Below, in pieces: positions 22,077 to 33,067 of a stretch of DNA of 64,000 bases. The position numbers and the translations under genes were made by a program. The DNA lies in assembly GCA_025403435.1 (NCBI GenBank), contig CM046353.1:13688836-13752835 (forward strand), given 5' to 3'. Numbering within the stretch: position 1 is the stretch's first letter; every line of letters starts with the position of its first letter. Source of the DNA: Artocarpus heterophyllus (Eukaryota > Streptophyta > Magnoliopsida > Rosales > Moraceae). Under the pieces are notes generated by a model, which made no database searches, was not told where the DNA came from, and saw nothing but the letters and a program-made list of their open reading frames with translations.

Positions 22077-25000
22077 TAGGTGTGATCTTCTATATTTAGA
22101 AACTTGTTTGGTTGAGGAATCTAGTGACATCTGGGTCATAGATTCCGGTGCAACTAATCATGTTTGTGTTTCTCTGTAGGGGTTCAAAGAAAGGAGAAGT
22201 CTACTACATGAAGACTTCACGCTACGGATGGACGATGGATCCTTGGTCTCAGCGGAAGCAATGGGAGATGTCCATCTTTACTTTTATAATTATAGGAATT
22301 TATTTTTGCAAGATTGTTTTTATGTTCCTAAATTTAAAAGGAATTTAATTTCTGTATCTTGTTTATTTAAAGACTCCTACGTGGTATCTTTTAATGAAAA
22401 AGTGGTGATTCGTAAAAATAAATCTTTTATCTGTTCTGGATGGATGCAAAATAATCTATATTTTATCAAACCTAAGATGGACTTATTGCTTAATGTTGAG
22501 ATAAATGATAATGACTCTAAAAGACTTAAAACTTCTCACTCTAATAAGACTTATCTTTGGCATTTGCGCCTTGGTCATATTAACCTGAATAGGATTCAAA
22601 GGTTGGTAAGGGATGGACCTTTAAGTCACTTAAAGGTGGAATCTATACCTCAATGTGAATCTTGTTTGGAGGGTAAAATGACCAAAAGACCATTCGGGTC
22701 TAAATGCAATAGGGCCGAAGGGGTTCTAGAACTTGTGCAAAGTGATGTTTGCGGACCAATGAACATCCGGGCACGAGAAGGGTATGAGTACTTCGTTACT
22801 TTTATTGACGATTACTCAAGGTATAGGTATGTGTGCCTAATGCACCACAAAAGCGAAACTTTTGACAAGTTCAGGGAGTTTCGGGCTGAAGTGGAAAAGC
22901 AATTGGGTAGACCCATAAAGGCACTTCAATCTGATCGAGGTGGAGATTACCTTTCTGATGAGTTCTTGGGACACTTGTTAAAGAATGGGATGTTATCCCA
23001 TTTGACTGCGCCGAGCGCTCCGCAGGAGAATGGCGTAGCAGAGAGAAGAAATAGGACTTTGTTGGACATGGTCAAGTCCATGATGAGTTATTCATCATTA
23101 CCTTTATCCTTTTGGGGATATGCACTACAAACTGCATGTTATCTTTTGAACAATGTGCCTTCAAAATCGGTCCCTAAAACTCCTCACGAGTTATGGACAA
23201 GAAGGAAGACATCCTTAAACCATATTCGCATATGGGGATGTCCGGCTTATGTCCTGTTTAAGGATCCGAATAAGTTGGAAGCACGTTCGAAAGTTTGTGT
23301 GTTTGTGGGATATCCAAAAGGGACTAAAGGGGGTTATTTTTTTAACCCGAAGGAAAATAAAGTCATGGTTTCTGCTAATGCAACTTTCCTTGAGGAGAGT
23401 TAAATGGACGACTTTAAACCTCAAAGCAAAGTGGTGCTTGAGGAGTTAAGGAGTGATCAAATTACTCCGGAGGTTCTGAACGAAACCATTCCAATCAGTG
23501 TAGAAAAACCAAACAAACTTGAACAACAACCTCAGAGGCTTCGGCGTAGTGGGAGGATCGGGCGTCAACCTGAAAGGTATATGTTCAATGGGGAAGTCTT
23601 TTTGGCTGAACCGGATGAACATGACAGGGATCCTTATACTTACGCAGAGGCTATGGAGGATGTTGATTCAAGACTTTGGACAGAGGCCATGAACATAGAG
23701 ATGAAGTCTATGGAGACTAATCGGGTCTGGGAGCTTGTGGATCTTCCTAAAGGGGTAAAACTCATAGGGTGTAAGTGGATCTACAAGAGGAAAAGAGGAG
23801 TGGATGGAAAGGTCGAAACCTTTAAGGCTAGACTGGTAGCTAAGGGTTATACGCAAAAGGAAGGAATCGATTATGAGGAAACCTTTTCGCCTGTAGCCAT
23901 GCTTAACTCCATCCAGATTCTCTTGTCCATAGCTACTGCTCTTGATTATGAGATTTAACAGATGGATGTCAAGACGGCTTTTCTGAATGGCTATCTTGAT
24001 GAGTCCATTTATATGGAACAACCAGACGGGTTCAAGGTCGCGGGTCAAGAGGGTAAGGTTTGTAAGCTGCTAAAGTCGATTTATGGGCTTAAGCAGGCTT
24101 CCTATTCTTGGAACATAAGATTTGATCAAGTGATCAAGATTTATGGGTTCACACAAAATGTGGACGAACCATGTGTTTACAAACACATAAAGGATAGAAA
24201 GGAGGTTTTTTTATTGCTCTATGTAGATGGCATTCTGCTAATTGGCAATGACGTTAGGGCGTTGTCATCGGTCAAATTATGGTTGACCAAGCAGTTTGAC
24301 ATGAAGGACTTAGGTGAGGCTAATTATGTTCTCAGTATCCATATCTCTTGGGATAGGAAGAACAGAATGATAGCTGCATCCCAAGCTGGCTACATAGATA
24401 AAATTCTCAAGAGATTTGCAATGTAGGATTCCAAGAAAGGTGGGCAACCATCTAGGTCCGGAATTACTCTTTTTAAGAAAGACTCTCCAAAGTCTTACGA
24501 AGAAAGAGAATACATGAAGAAGGTGCCTTATGCTTCGGCAGTGGGTAGTCTCATGTATGCCATGCTTTGCACACGACCGGATATTAGCTATGCGGTCGGG
24601 ATTGTAAGTCGATTTCAGGTGGATCCAGGACCAAACCATTGGGTTGCGGTAAAGCATATTTTCAAGTACCTGAGAAGGACTCGAGGGTATATGCTTGTGT
24701 ATTCGGGTGAGGACTTGACTCTTCTAGGATACACTGACTCGGATTTTCAATCCTGTCTGGATTCTAGGAAATCGACTTCAGGTTTTGTGTTTACTCTGGG
24801 CAGTGGTGCCATCAATTGGAGAAGTGCTAAGCAAGATTGAACTACGGATTCAACGATGGAGGCTGAGTATGTGGCAGCTAGTGATGCTTCGAAAGAAGCA
24901 GTGTGGCTCCGCAAGTTCCTTCGGGATCTTGAGATAGTTCTAGGTATGGATAAGGTAGTATCACTATATTGTGATAACAATACGGCGGTAGCTAATGTAA

Positions 25001-25208
25001 GGAACCAAGATTTCACAAGAAGAGTAAGTATATTGATCGGAAGTATCATGTGATAAAAGACTTCGCTAAGGGCAGGCATGTCACGGTGTGCAAGATCGCG
25101 TCAGAGGACAATTTGGCTGATCCATTTACGAAGACACTTACTGGGAGAGTCTTCGAGAGGCATGTGGAAGCTATGGGGATACGAAATTTGCTGTATTTAC
25201 TCACTTAG
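22077..25208 (+). pseudogene. Copia-A pol: protease, integrase, reverse transcriptase, RNase H
   Basis: Domains appear in copia order. The protease has DSGATNHV at 22,141, then a frameshift near 22,180. The pre-integrase zinc region ([11 protein letters not shown]) and integrase follow on an open frame, 22,228-23,403. The integrase acidic residues are all visible: SDVCGPM near 22,741, QSDRGGD near 22,928 and PQENGVAE near 23,022. Reverse transcriptase runs from 23,404 to about 24,600, with stops at 23,956 and 24,424. Its active site at 24,220-24,231 reads Tyr-Val-Asp-Gly instead of Tyr-Val-Asp-Asp. RNase H (YTDSDF, MEAEYVAASDASKEAVWL, YCDNNTAVA) has a stop at 24,838 and a frameshift near 25,010. 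The last stop is at 25,206-25,208. No functional polyprotein can be made. Confidence 0.92.
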
Positions 25209-25210
25209 TG

Positions 25211-25222
25211 CAAGTGGGAGAT
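25211..25222 (+). promoter_or_regulatory. Polypurine tract of Copia-A
   Basis: CAAGTGGGAGAT lies immediately before the 3' LTR, where plus-strand DNA synthesis is primed in copia elements. Confidence 0.85.
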
Positions 25223-27236
25223 TGTTAGACATGTATGCCCTAAGGAGTAAAAATGTAATACGTTTTTGGAGACATTTTATATCAATAAAGAATTTATTCA
25301 TTTATATATACCAAATCTTGTCCTCTTTACGTTCATATATGTTGAATGTATGATAAGCAAACAGTAGTCTGAGACTGTCAGTCTAAACCTTTAAGAATTG
25401 GGCATATGATGGACTGATTATGCAAAAGACGCGATTCTTAAGGTGACGGTCTAAAACATATGATCCGCAGTCGAGGGAATAAAGTTGGGCACTTTATTCA
25501 TGTAAAGATTGTTATGTTGTCTATATCCCTTTTGGGAGATGGTTTGTCTTGACCATCGAAGGTTGACTCGGTGAATAAAAACATTGGCATGTTGTCATAG
25601 GTGACGATGTGTTGGATCGGGACATAAAGTGAATTGATTTGGATTAATAATTCTGTCTTAGCAAATAGATTCACTTTAGACAATCATTTGTATTGTATCT
25701 TAATCCTGAGATGAATAGTGAGCCCATTGTCTCGACTTGTGTCTTTTGATGTGCCAAAGGATGACACCCACATCTCAATAGTGGTATGCATGCTGGTACG
25801 TTGGAGGCATGACTCTTGATAGCGTAGACTTGTTATTCATAGATATGGAATCCATAGCTCCTCTTAAGGAGTAATGATATCCTCTTATATGCGTTGTCCT
25901 GTAATTGAAAAACTGGAGCGCTCAACCATTTGGATACATAGGTGTAACCGAATGTATACTATCTTTGGATAGTAAGTTTTCAGATGGTGAGATAATGAAA
26001 CGTAAGATAAAAATAATCGGGAAGGTAAGACAAAACTTGTCCTTAAGCCGATTATGGATTATCATATTGGGATACGATACACTTTGATATGTCATGGAGA
26101 CTTAGCTGTGTGAGCTTTGTAATTCTATAAAGTTCGAGAGTGCAGCTCCAAGCTTTTAGTGGAGTAGCGTTGGAGTTGATAATTGTGAAATGTATATCTA
26201 GGATATTGGGTTTCATAATTATCATGAGCTTGAACTTTATAGGTCCATTTTGGTCCCCTTTGCTAGCTCACAAAATCTTGTAATGACACGGCGTGCTTTT
26301 CCTATAATTGGTGACTTATGTCAGATTTATCAGATTGGTTTAAAATTTGTAAGAATCAAATAATTCATGTCTGTTTATCAATTGAATTAATTTTGTAAGA
26401 AATTAATTCAAGATAAACTTGTTGAATTATTACGATCGGATAATTCTTGTCTATTTATCGATTGATTTAATTTTGGATAAATTAGATCAAGATAAACTTG
26501 TAGAATTATTGTGAATTGATTTATTTTCTTAGAGATTATCTTGATAAAGTTTGTTTTGATCAGATAACTTTCTATTGGGTTATTTGAATCAAAATTGAGA
26601 CTTTATCCTATAGAATCTCGGGTGAAAAATAAAAGATTCACGAAGAAATTTACGTAGGAGTTCGACCTATCGAATGACTTGTTTGGCCTACCGTTAGGGC
26701 CTGTTTGGCCTGCCGATCAACAAGCGATAAGATTACGCATTTCACGCAGATCTTATCAGATATTGATTTGAACTTTATTCTGTTTCGAATTTTTGAGACC
26801 TAATTTGATAAGGACTGACCCCAAGACCAATAGGTATAAAAAGGGAGTGAGTCTCATGATTTACTTAGATCAATATTGAGAGATTAAGAGTGATACTCTT
26901 CTAGTGAGCATCTGAAAACTCCATGAGAGCTTTTGTTCACAAATCACGAACACTAGCTTTGGGTTCTCTCTATTGGTTGGAAGGAGAGTCACATGTGGAA
27001 GAGCTGTACGTGTGAGCCCACACTCACTCCGGTTGTGGATAGAGAATAGCAAAGAAGACCAGTTGGTTGAGGCTCTTCTGGAACGTTACTTCTCTACACA
27101 GGCTACGTAGGTTCTTCGGCACAAAAGTTAGTAAGATCTGTTTAATTTACGCATATAGTATGTCAAACTAGTGTTTTGAAAAAATTACTCTGATGTTAAA
27201 ATTTTTAAAATTTCGCTGTGTACAGTTTTTCCAACA
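25223..27236 (+). repeat. Copia-A 3' LTR
   Basis: It begins TGTTAGACATG and ends TTCCAACA, 2,014 bases. It carries about 42 bases (within 26,661-26,710) that the 5' LTR lacks, with TGTTTGGCC repeats and the GGCCTGCCGATC motif also found in the leader. A TATA-like box is at 26,835. Confidence 0.94.
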
Positions 27237-27241
27237 GGTCG
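27237..27241 (+). repeat. Target-site duplication of Copia-A, right copy
   Basis: GGTCG directly follows the 3' LTR and matches 17,539-17,543. The bases after it continue the Copia-B zinc-knuckle codons. Confidence 0.93.
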
Positions 27242-30200
27242 GGTACATAAAGAAGAATTGGAAGGACTTCCTTTCTTGAAGAGGTAGGTGTGATATTCTG
27301 TATTTAGAAACTTGTTTAGTTGAGAAATCCAGTGACATTTGGGTCATAGATTCTAGAACAACTAATCATGTTTGTGTTTCTTGTTTAAAAAAATTAGAAG
27401 TCTGCTTCGTGAAAACTTCATGCTTCGAATGGGCAATGGATCCTTAGTCTTAGCTAAAGTAGTGGGAGATGTCCATCTTCATTTTGATAATTATATGATT
27501 TTAATTTTGCGAGATTGTTTTTATGTTCTTAAATTTAAAAGGAATTTAATTTCTGTAGCTTGTTTATTTAAAGACTTCTATTTGGTTTCTTTTAATAATA
27601 AAGGTGATTCATAAAAACAAACTTTTATCTGTTCAGGATGGATGCAAAATAATCTATATTTTATCAAACCTAAGATCGACATACTGTTTAATGTTGAGAT
27701 AAATGATAATAACTCTAAAAGACTTAAAACTTCTCACTCTAATAAGACTTATCTTTGGCATTTACGACTTGGTCATATTAATCTAAATAGGACTCAAAGG
27801 TTAGTAAGTAATGGACCTTTAAGTCATTTAAAGGTGGAATCTATACCACAATATGAATCTTGTTTGGAGGGTAAAATGACCAAAAGACCATTTGGGTCTA
27901 AAGGCAATAGGGCCGAAGGGGTTCTAGAACTTGTGCATAGTGATGTTTGCGGACCAATGAATATCTGGGCACAAGGAGGGTATGAATACTTCGTCATTTT
28001 TATTGACGATTACTCAAGGTATGGGTATGTGTACCTAATGCACCACAAAAGCAAAACTTATACAAGTTTAGGGAGTTTTGGGCTGAAGTGGAAAAGCAAT
28101 TAGGTAGACCCATAAAGGCACTTCAATCCGATCAAGGTGGAGAATACCTATCTGATGAATTCTTGGGACACTTATTAGAGAATAGGATTTTATCCTATTT
28201 GACTGCACCGGGCACTCTGTAGCAGAATGACGTAGCTGAGAGAAGAAATTGGACTCTATTGGACATGGTCAAGTCCATGATGGGTTATTCATCATTGCCT
28301 TTGTCCTTTTAGGGATATGCACTACAAACTGCATGTTATCTTTTGAATAATGTGCCTTCAAAATTGGTTCCTAAAACTCCTTACGAGTTGTGGACAGGTA
28401 GGAAGACATCCTTAAACCATATTCGCATATGGGGATGTCCGGCTCATGTCCTGTTAAGGGATGCGAATAAATTAGAAGCATGTTCAGAAGTTTGTGTGTT
28501 TGTAGGATATCCAAAAGGGACTAAAAAGGGTTATCTTTATAACCCAAAGGAAAATAAAGTCATGGTTTCAACTAATGCGACTTTCCCTAAGAAAAGTTAC
28601 ATGGATGACTTTAAGCCTTGAAGCAAAGTGGTGCTAGAGGAGTTCGCAAGTGATGCGATCACTTCGGGGGTTCCAAATAAAACCGTTCTAATCAGTGTAA
28701 AAAAACTAACCAAACCTGAACAACAACTTAAAGGGCTTCGGTATAGTAGGAGGATCGGGCATCAACCCGAGAGGTACATATTCAATGGTGAGGCCTACTT
28801 AGCTGAACCGGATTAACATGACAGGGATCCTTACACTTGTACAGAGGCTATGGAAGATGTTGATTCGAAACTCTAGACAGAGGCCGTGAACACAGAGATG
28901 AAGTCTATAGAGACTAATCGGGTTTGGGAGCTTGTGGATCTTCCCAAATGGGTAAAACCCATAGGGTGTAAGTGGATCTATAAGAGGAAGAGAGGAGTGG
29001 ATGGAAAGGTCGAAACCTTTAAGGCTAGACTGGTAGCTAAGGATACATGCAAAAGGAAGGAATCGATTACGAGAAAACCTTTTTGCCTATAGCCATGCTT
29101 AAGTCCATCCGCATTCTCTTGTCCATAGCTGCCGCTCTCGACTACGAGATTTGGCAGATGGATGTCAAGGCGTCCTTTCTAAATGGCTATCTTGATGAGT
29201 CCATCTATATGGAACAACCAAACAGGTTCAAGACTAAGGGTCAGGAGGGTAAGGTTTGTAAGCTGTTAAAGTCAATATATGGACTTAAGTAGGCTTCTCA
29301 TTATTGGAACATAAGATTTGATCAAGTGATCAAGACTTATGGGTTCGCACAAAATGTGGACGAACCATGTGTGTACAAACACATTAAGGATAGGAAGGTG
29401 GCTTTTTTACTACTATATGTAGATGACATTCTGCTTATTGGTAATGACGTTGGGGCGTTGTCATCGGTCAAATTATGGTTGACCAAGCAGTTTGACATAA
29501 AGGACTTAGGTGAGGCTAATTTGGTTCTCAGTATCCAGATTTTTCGAGATAGGAAGAATAGAATGATAGCTTTGTCCCAGGCCGGCTACTTAGATAAGAT
29601 TCTTAGGAGGTTTGCAATGCAGGATTCTAAGAAAGGTGGGCAACCATCTAGGTCTAGAATTACTCTTTCTAAGAAAGACTCTTCAAAGTCTGATGAAGAA
29701 AGAGAATACATAAAGAAGGTGCCTTATGCTTCAGCAGTGGGTAGTCTCATGTATGCCATGCTTTGCATGCGACCAGATATTTGTTATACGGTCAGAATTG
29801 TAATTAATTTAGGCGGATCCGAGACCAAACTATTGGGTTGCAGTCAAGCATATTTTTAAGTACTTGAGAAGGACTTGAGGGTATATGCTTGTGTATTCGG
29901 GTGAGGACTTAACTCCTCTAAGGTACACTAACTCGGATTTCCAATTCTGTTTGGATTCGAGGAGATCAACTTTGGGTTTTGTGTCTACTTTAGGTGGTGG
30001 TGCCATCAGCTAGAAGAGTGTGAAGCAAGATTGCACTTTGAATTCAATGATGGAGGCCGAATATGTGGCAGCTAGTGATGCTTCTAAAGAAGTAGTGTGG
30101 CTCCACAAGTTCCTTGGGCATCTTGAAGAAGTTCCTGGTATGGATAAGACAGCATCACTATACTGTGATAACAGTACAACGGTAGCTAATGCTAAGGAAC

Positions 30201-30403
30201 TAACATTTCACAAGAAGAGTAAGTATATTGATCGAAAGTATCATGTGATAAAGGACTTCATAGAGGACAGGCATGTCGCTGTTTGCAAAATCGCATCCGA
30301 GGACAATTTGGTTGATCTATTCACGAAGACACTAACTGCGAGAGTTTTCGAGAGGCATGTAGAAGCTATGGGGATACGAGATTTGTCATGTTTACTCACT
30401 TAG
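27237..30403 (+). pseudogene. Copia-B gag end and pol
   Basis: After the duplication the frame resumes at the second half of the zinc knuckle, where the His is Tyr and the last Cys is Trp. The protease region is decayed (DSRTTNHV near 27,350). Integrase pieces lie at 27,642-28,103 and 28,343-28,621. The catalytic Glu codon near 28,223 is now Gln, preceded by a TAG at 28,220-28,222. Reverse transcriptase pieces are at 28,886-29,292 and 29,326-29,859; the active site Tyr-Val-Asp-Asp is intact at 29,416-29,427. RNase H with MEAEYVAASDASKE runs to the stop at 30,401-30,403. Stops at 28,310, 28,874 and 29,290 correspond to Trp or Gln codons in Copia-A. Confidence 0.9.
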
Positions 30404-30417
30404 TGCAAGTGGAAGAT

Positions 30418-32189
30418 TGTTAGACATGTATGCCCTAAGGAGTAAAAATGTAATACATTTTTAGAGACATTTTTATCAATAAAGGATCTATTTATTATTC
30501 ATATACCAAATCTTGTCCTCTTTATGTTTATATTTGTTGAATGTATGATAAACAAACAAATGTTGAGACTATCGGTCTAAACCTTTAAGAATTAGGCATA
30601 TGATGGACAAAGTATGCAGAAGATACGATTCTTAAGGTGACAGTCTAAATCGTAAGATCCGCAATCGAGGGAATAAAGTTGGGCGCTTTATTTATGCAAA
30701 GATTGTTATGTTGTCTATATCCCTAATGGGAGATGGTTTGTCTTGGCTATCGGAGGTCGACTTCACAAATAGAAACATTGGCACATTGTCATAGGTGACG
30801 ATGTGTTGGATCGGGACATAAAGTGAATTGATTTAGATTAATAATTCTGTCTCAGCAAATTGATTCACTTTAGACAATCGAATGTGTTGTATCTTAATCT
30901 TGAGATGAATAATGTGCCTGTTATCTTGATTTATGTCTTTTGATGTACTAAAGGATGACATTTACATTTTATGTCGGTACGCATGCCGGTACATTGGAAG
31001 CATCACTCTTGATAGCATAGACCTATTATTCATAGATATGGAATCCATTGCTTCTCTTCAGGAGTAGTTGATATCCTCTTATATGCGTTATCTTGTAATT
31101 GAAAAACTGAAGCGCTCAACCATTTGGATTCATAGGTGTAATCGAATGGTATACCGTCTGTGGATGGTAAGTTTTCCGATGGTGAGATAATGGAATAATT
31201 GAAAAGGTAAGATAGAATTTATCCTTAAGCCAATTATGGATAATCCTATAGGGATACGATACATTATGATATGTCATGAAAACTTAGTTGTAAATGCTTT
31301 GTAATTGATGACTTATGTCAAATTATCAGATTGGTTGAAATTTGGTAGAATTAGATAATTCATGTTTATTTATCGATTGAATTAATTTTGTGAAAAACTA
31401 ATTCAAGACAAACTTGTTGAATTATCAGGATCAGATAATTCATATCTGTTTATCAATTGGATTAATTTTGAATTAATTCAAGATAAACTTGTTAAATTAT
31501 TAGGAATATTTATTTTCCTAGAGATTATCTAGATATGACTGTTTTAATTAGATAACTTCTCTATTGGCTTATTTGAATTAAAACTGAGGCTCTATCCCAT
31601 GAATCTCGGGTGGGAAATAAAGATTCGCAGGAATCATTTATCGTAAGTTCAGTAGGTCGATCTATCAGTTCGGCCTATTGACCAAGCGATGAATAAATCA
31701 CGTGTTTTTAATGGATTTTATCAGATATTGATCCTGATTCGAATTTTTAAGGCCTTATCTGATAAGGACTAACCCCTAGACCCAATCTCTATAAAAAAAA
31801 AGGGAGTAAGACTCATTGTTATTTAGATCAGTTGAGAAATCTAGAGTGAGATTCTGCTGGTGAGACTCTGAAATTCCCCAAAAAGCTGTTGTTTACAAAT
31901 CACGAACACTAGCTTTGGGTTTTCTCAATTGGTTGGAAGGAGAGTTACTTGGTGGAAGAGCTGTACGAGTGTGCCCGCACACACACCGATTGTGGATAGA
32001 GAATAACAAAGAAGACTAATTGGTTAAGGTCCTTCTGGAATGTTTTTGTCTTTACGAATTGCAGAGCTTTTCGACAAACCAGGTTAGTAAGATTTGGTTA
32101 ATTTTTCTATATAGTGTGTCAAACTTGTATTTTAGAAAATACTTTGATATAAAAATTTTAAAATTTTGCTGCATACTATTTTTCCAAAA
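30418..32189 (+). repeat. Copia-B 3' LTR
   Basis: It begins TGTTAGACATG after a GTGGAAGAT purine tract and ends near TTTCCAAAA, where the sister LTRs end TTCCAACA. Its 1,772 bases are about 200 fewer than in Copia-A, mainly through one deletion near 31,290-31,300. It is visibly more diverged than the two Copia-A LTRs are from each other, in line with an older insertion. Confidence 0.88.
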
Positions 32190-33067
32190 GATGTTGTTTC
32201 AAGTTCTTCGAGGGTGGTGTTCGATCGTGCATAAACCATCGTCATTTGTCGTTGTATCTTGGGAGATAGACGTCCATCAAATCCTCGTGCACAACTGGAG
32301 GGGGCAAATCTATTTTAAGGAAAGTATAAGCCACAAGTGCCTCAACTGTCATTTTCGTTCAAATTGAGATTCGATTTGAAGGTTAAATTTCATTGTAATA
32401 TTTTATTTCTAATTTCGTTCAAACATTCTTTCCTTTATATTGTACTTATTCGTTGTACCTCCTATATTTTGCTAACAATCTTAAAATGGAGTTAGTTCCA
32501 TTGACGATGAATAAGTTTTGGATGCCAAGATACGAGAAGTTTTTTTTTTTTTTTTGTTCCATTCTTTTCTTCAGTTTATGCATGTTGTGTGTTTTAGTTA
32601 TTTCCTTGAAAATTGTGTTCAATGTTTAAAGCTCAAAACATTTCATATTCTGCTTACGTTTATGTTTTGTTCTAACTTTTGGTTTATAAACGTTTACAGA
32701 TTATATATATACATATATAAATATATTTTCCCTTACATAACAGTTTTTTCTTTGTTTACGGTTTTGCTTGTTTAAGTTATATATATATAATAGTCTTTCC
32801 TTATTTGCGCTTTTTTTGTTATATTATATTATAACAGTTATATATCATAATAGTTTATCTTTACATATTTTGTTTTATTATATTATAACATAACTGTTCT
32901 TTGTTAATGTTTTGTTACAACATATTACGGTTTTCAGTTACTTGCTATATTAAACTGTTTTAATATATATACAGTTTGGTCTTTTACCTAAAAAAATGTG
33001 AATTTATCTTTAGTATAAATTCTAAGACTTGGACTTTGGTTTTTTTTTTTTTTTTGAAGTTGAAGAA
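32190..33067 (+). other. Copia-C 5' LTR remnant and leader
   Basis: AT-rich, non-coding, with runs of T and TA repeats. Short open frames at 32,020-32,367 and 32,518-32,775 carry no domain. I do not see a clear primer-binding site. Confidence 0.5.

Larger units (their letters stand above)
17544..27236 (+). mobile_element. Copia-A: complete nested copia retrotransposon
   Basis: Two direct LTRs (17,544-19,515 and 25,223-27,236) bound an internal region with primer-binding site, long leader, gag, protease, integrase, reverse transcriptase and RNase H in the Ty1/copia order. A polypurine tract precedes the 3' LTR. A perfect GGTCG duplication flanks the element within the gag of Copia-B. Total length is about 9.7 kb. 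Several stops and frameshifts plus a changed RT active site make it non-autonomous. Confidence 0.95.
15365..32189 (+). mobile_element. Copia-B: older copia retrotransposon, interrupted by Copia-A
   Basis: The element survives in two pieces, 15,365-17,543 (leader and gag) and 27,237-32,189 (rest of gag, pol and 3' LTR). They are separated by the complete Copia-A insertion. The pieces join at the same codon of the gag zinc knuckle, and the 5 bases GGTCG are present on both sides of the insert. The 5' LTR and about 300 bases of leader are missing at the left edge. It is related to Copia-A along its whole length, so the two belong to one family. Confidence 0.9.

Noticed and set aside
17544..32189. 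Tandem LTR array made by unequal crossover
   Set aside because: The exact GGTCG duplication and the continuity of Copia-B codons across the insert are explained better by nested insertion.
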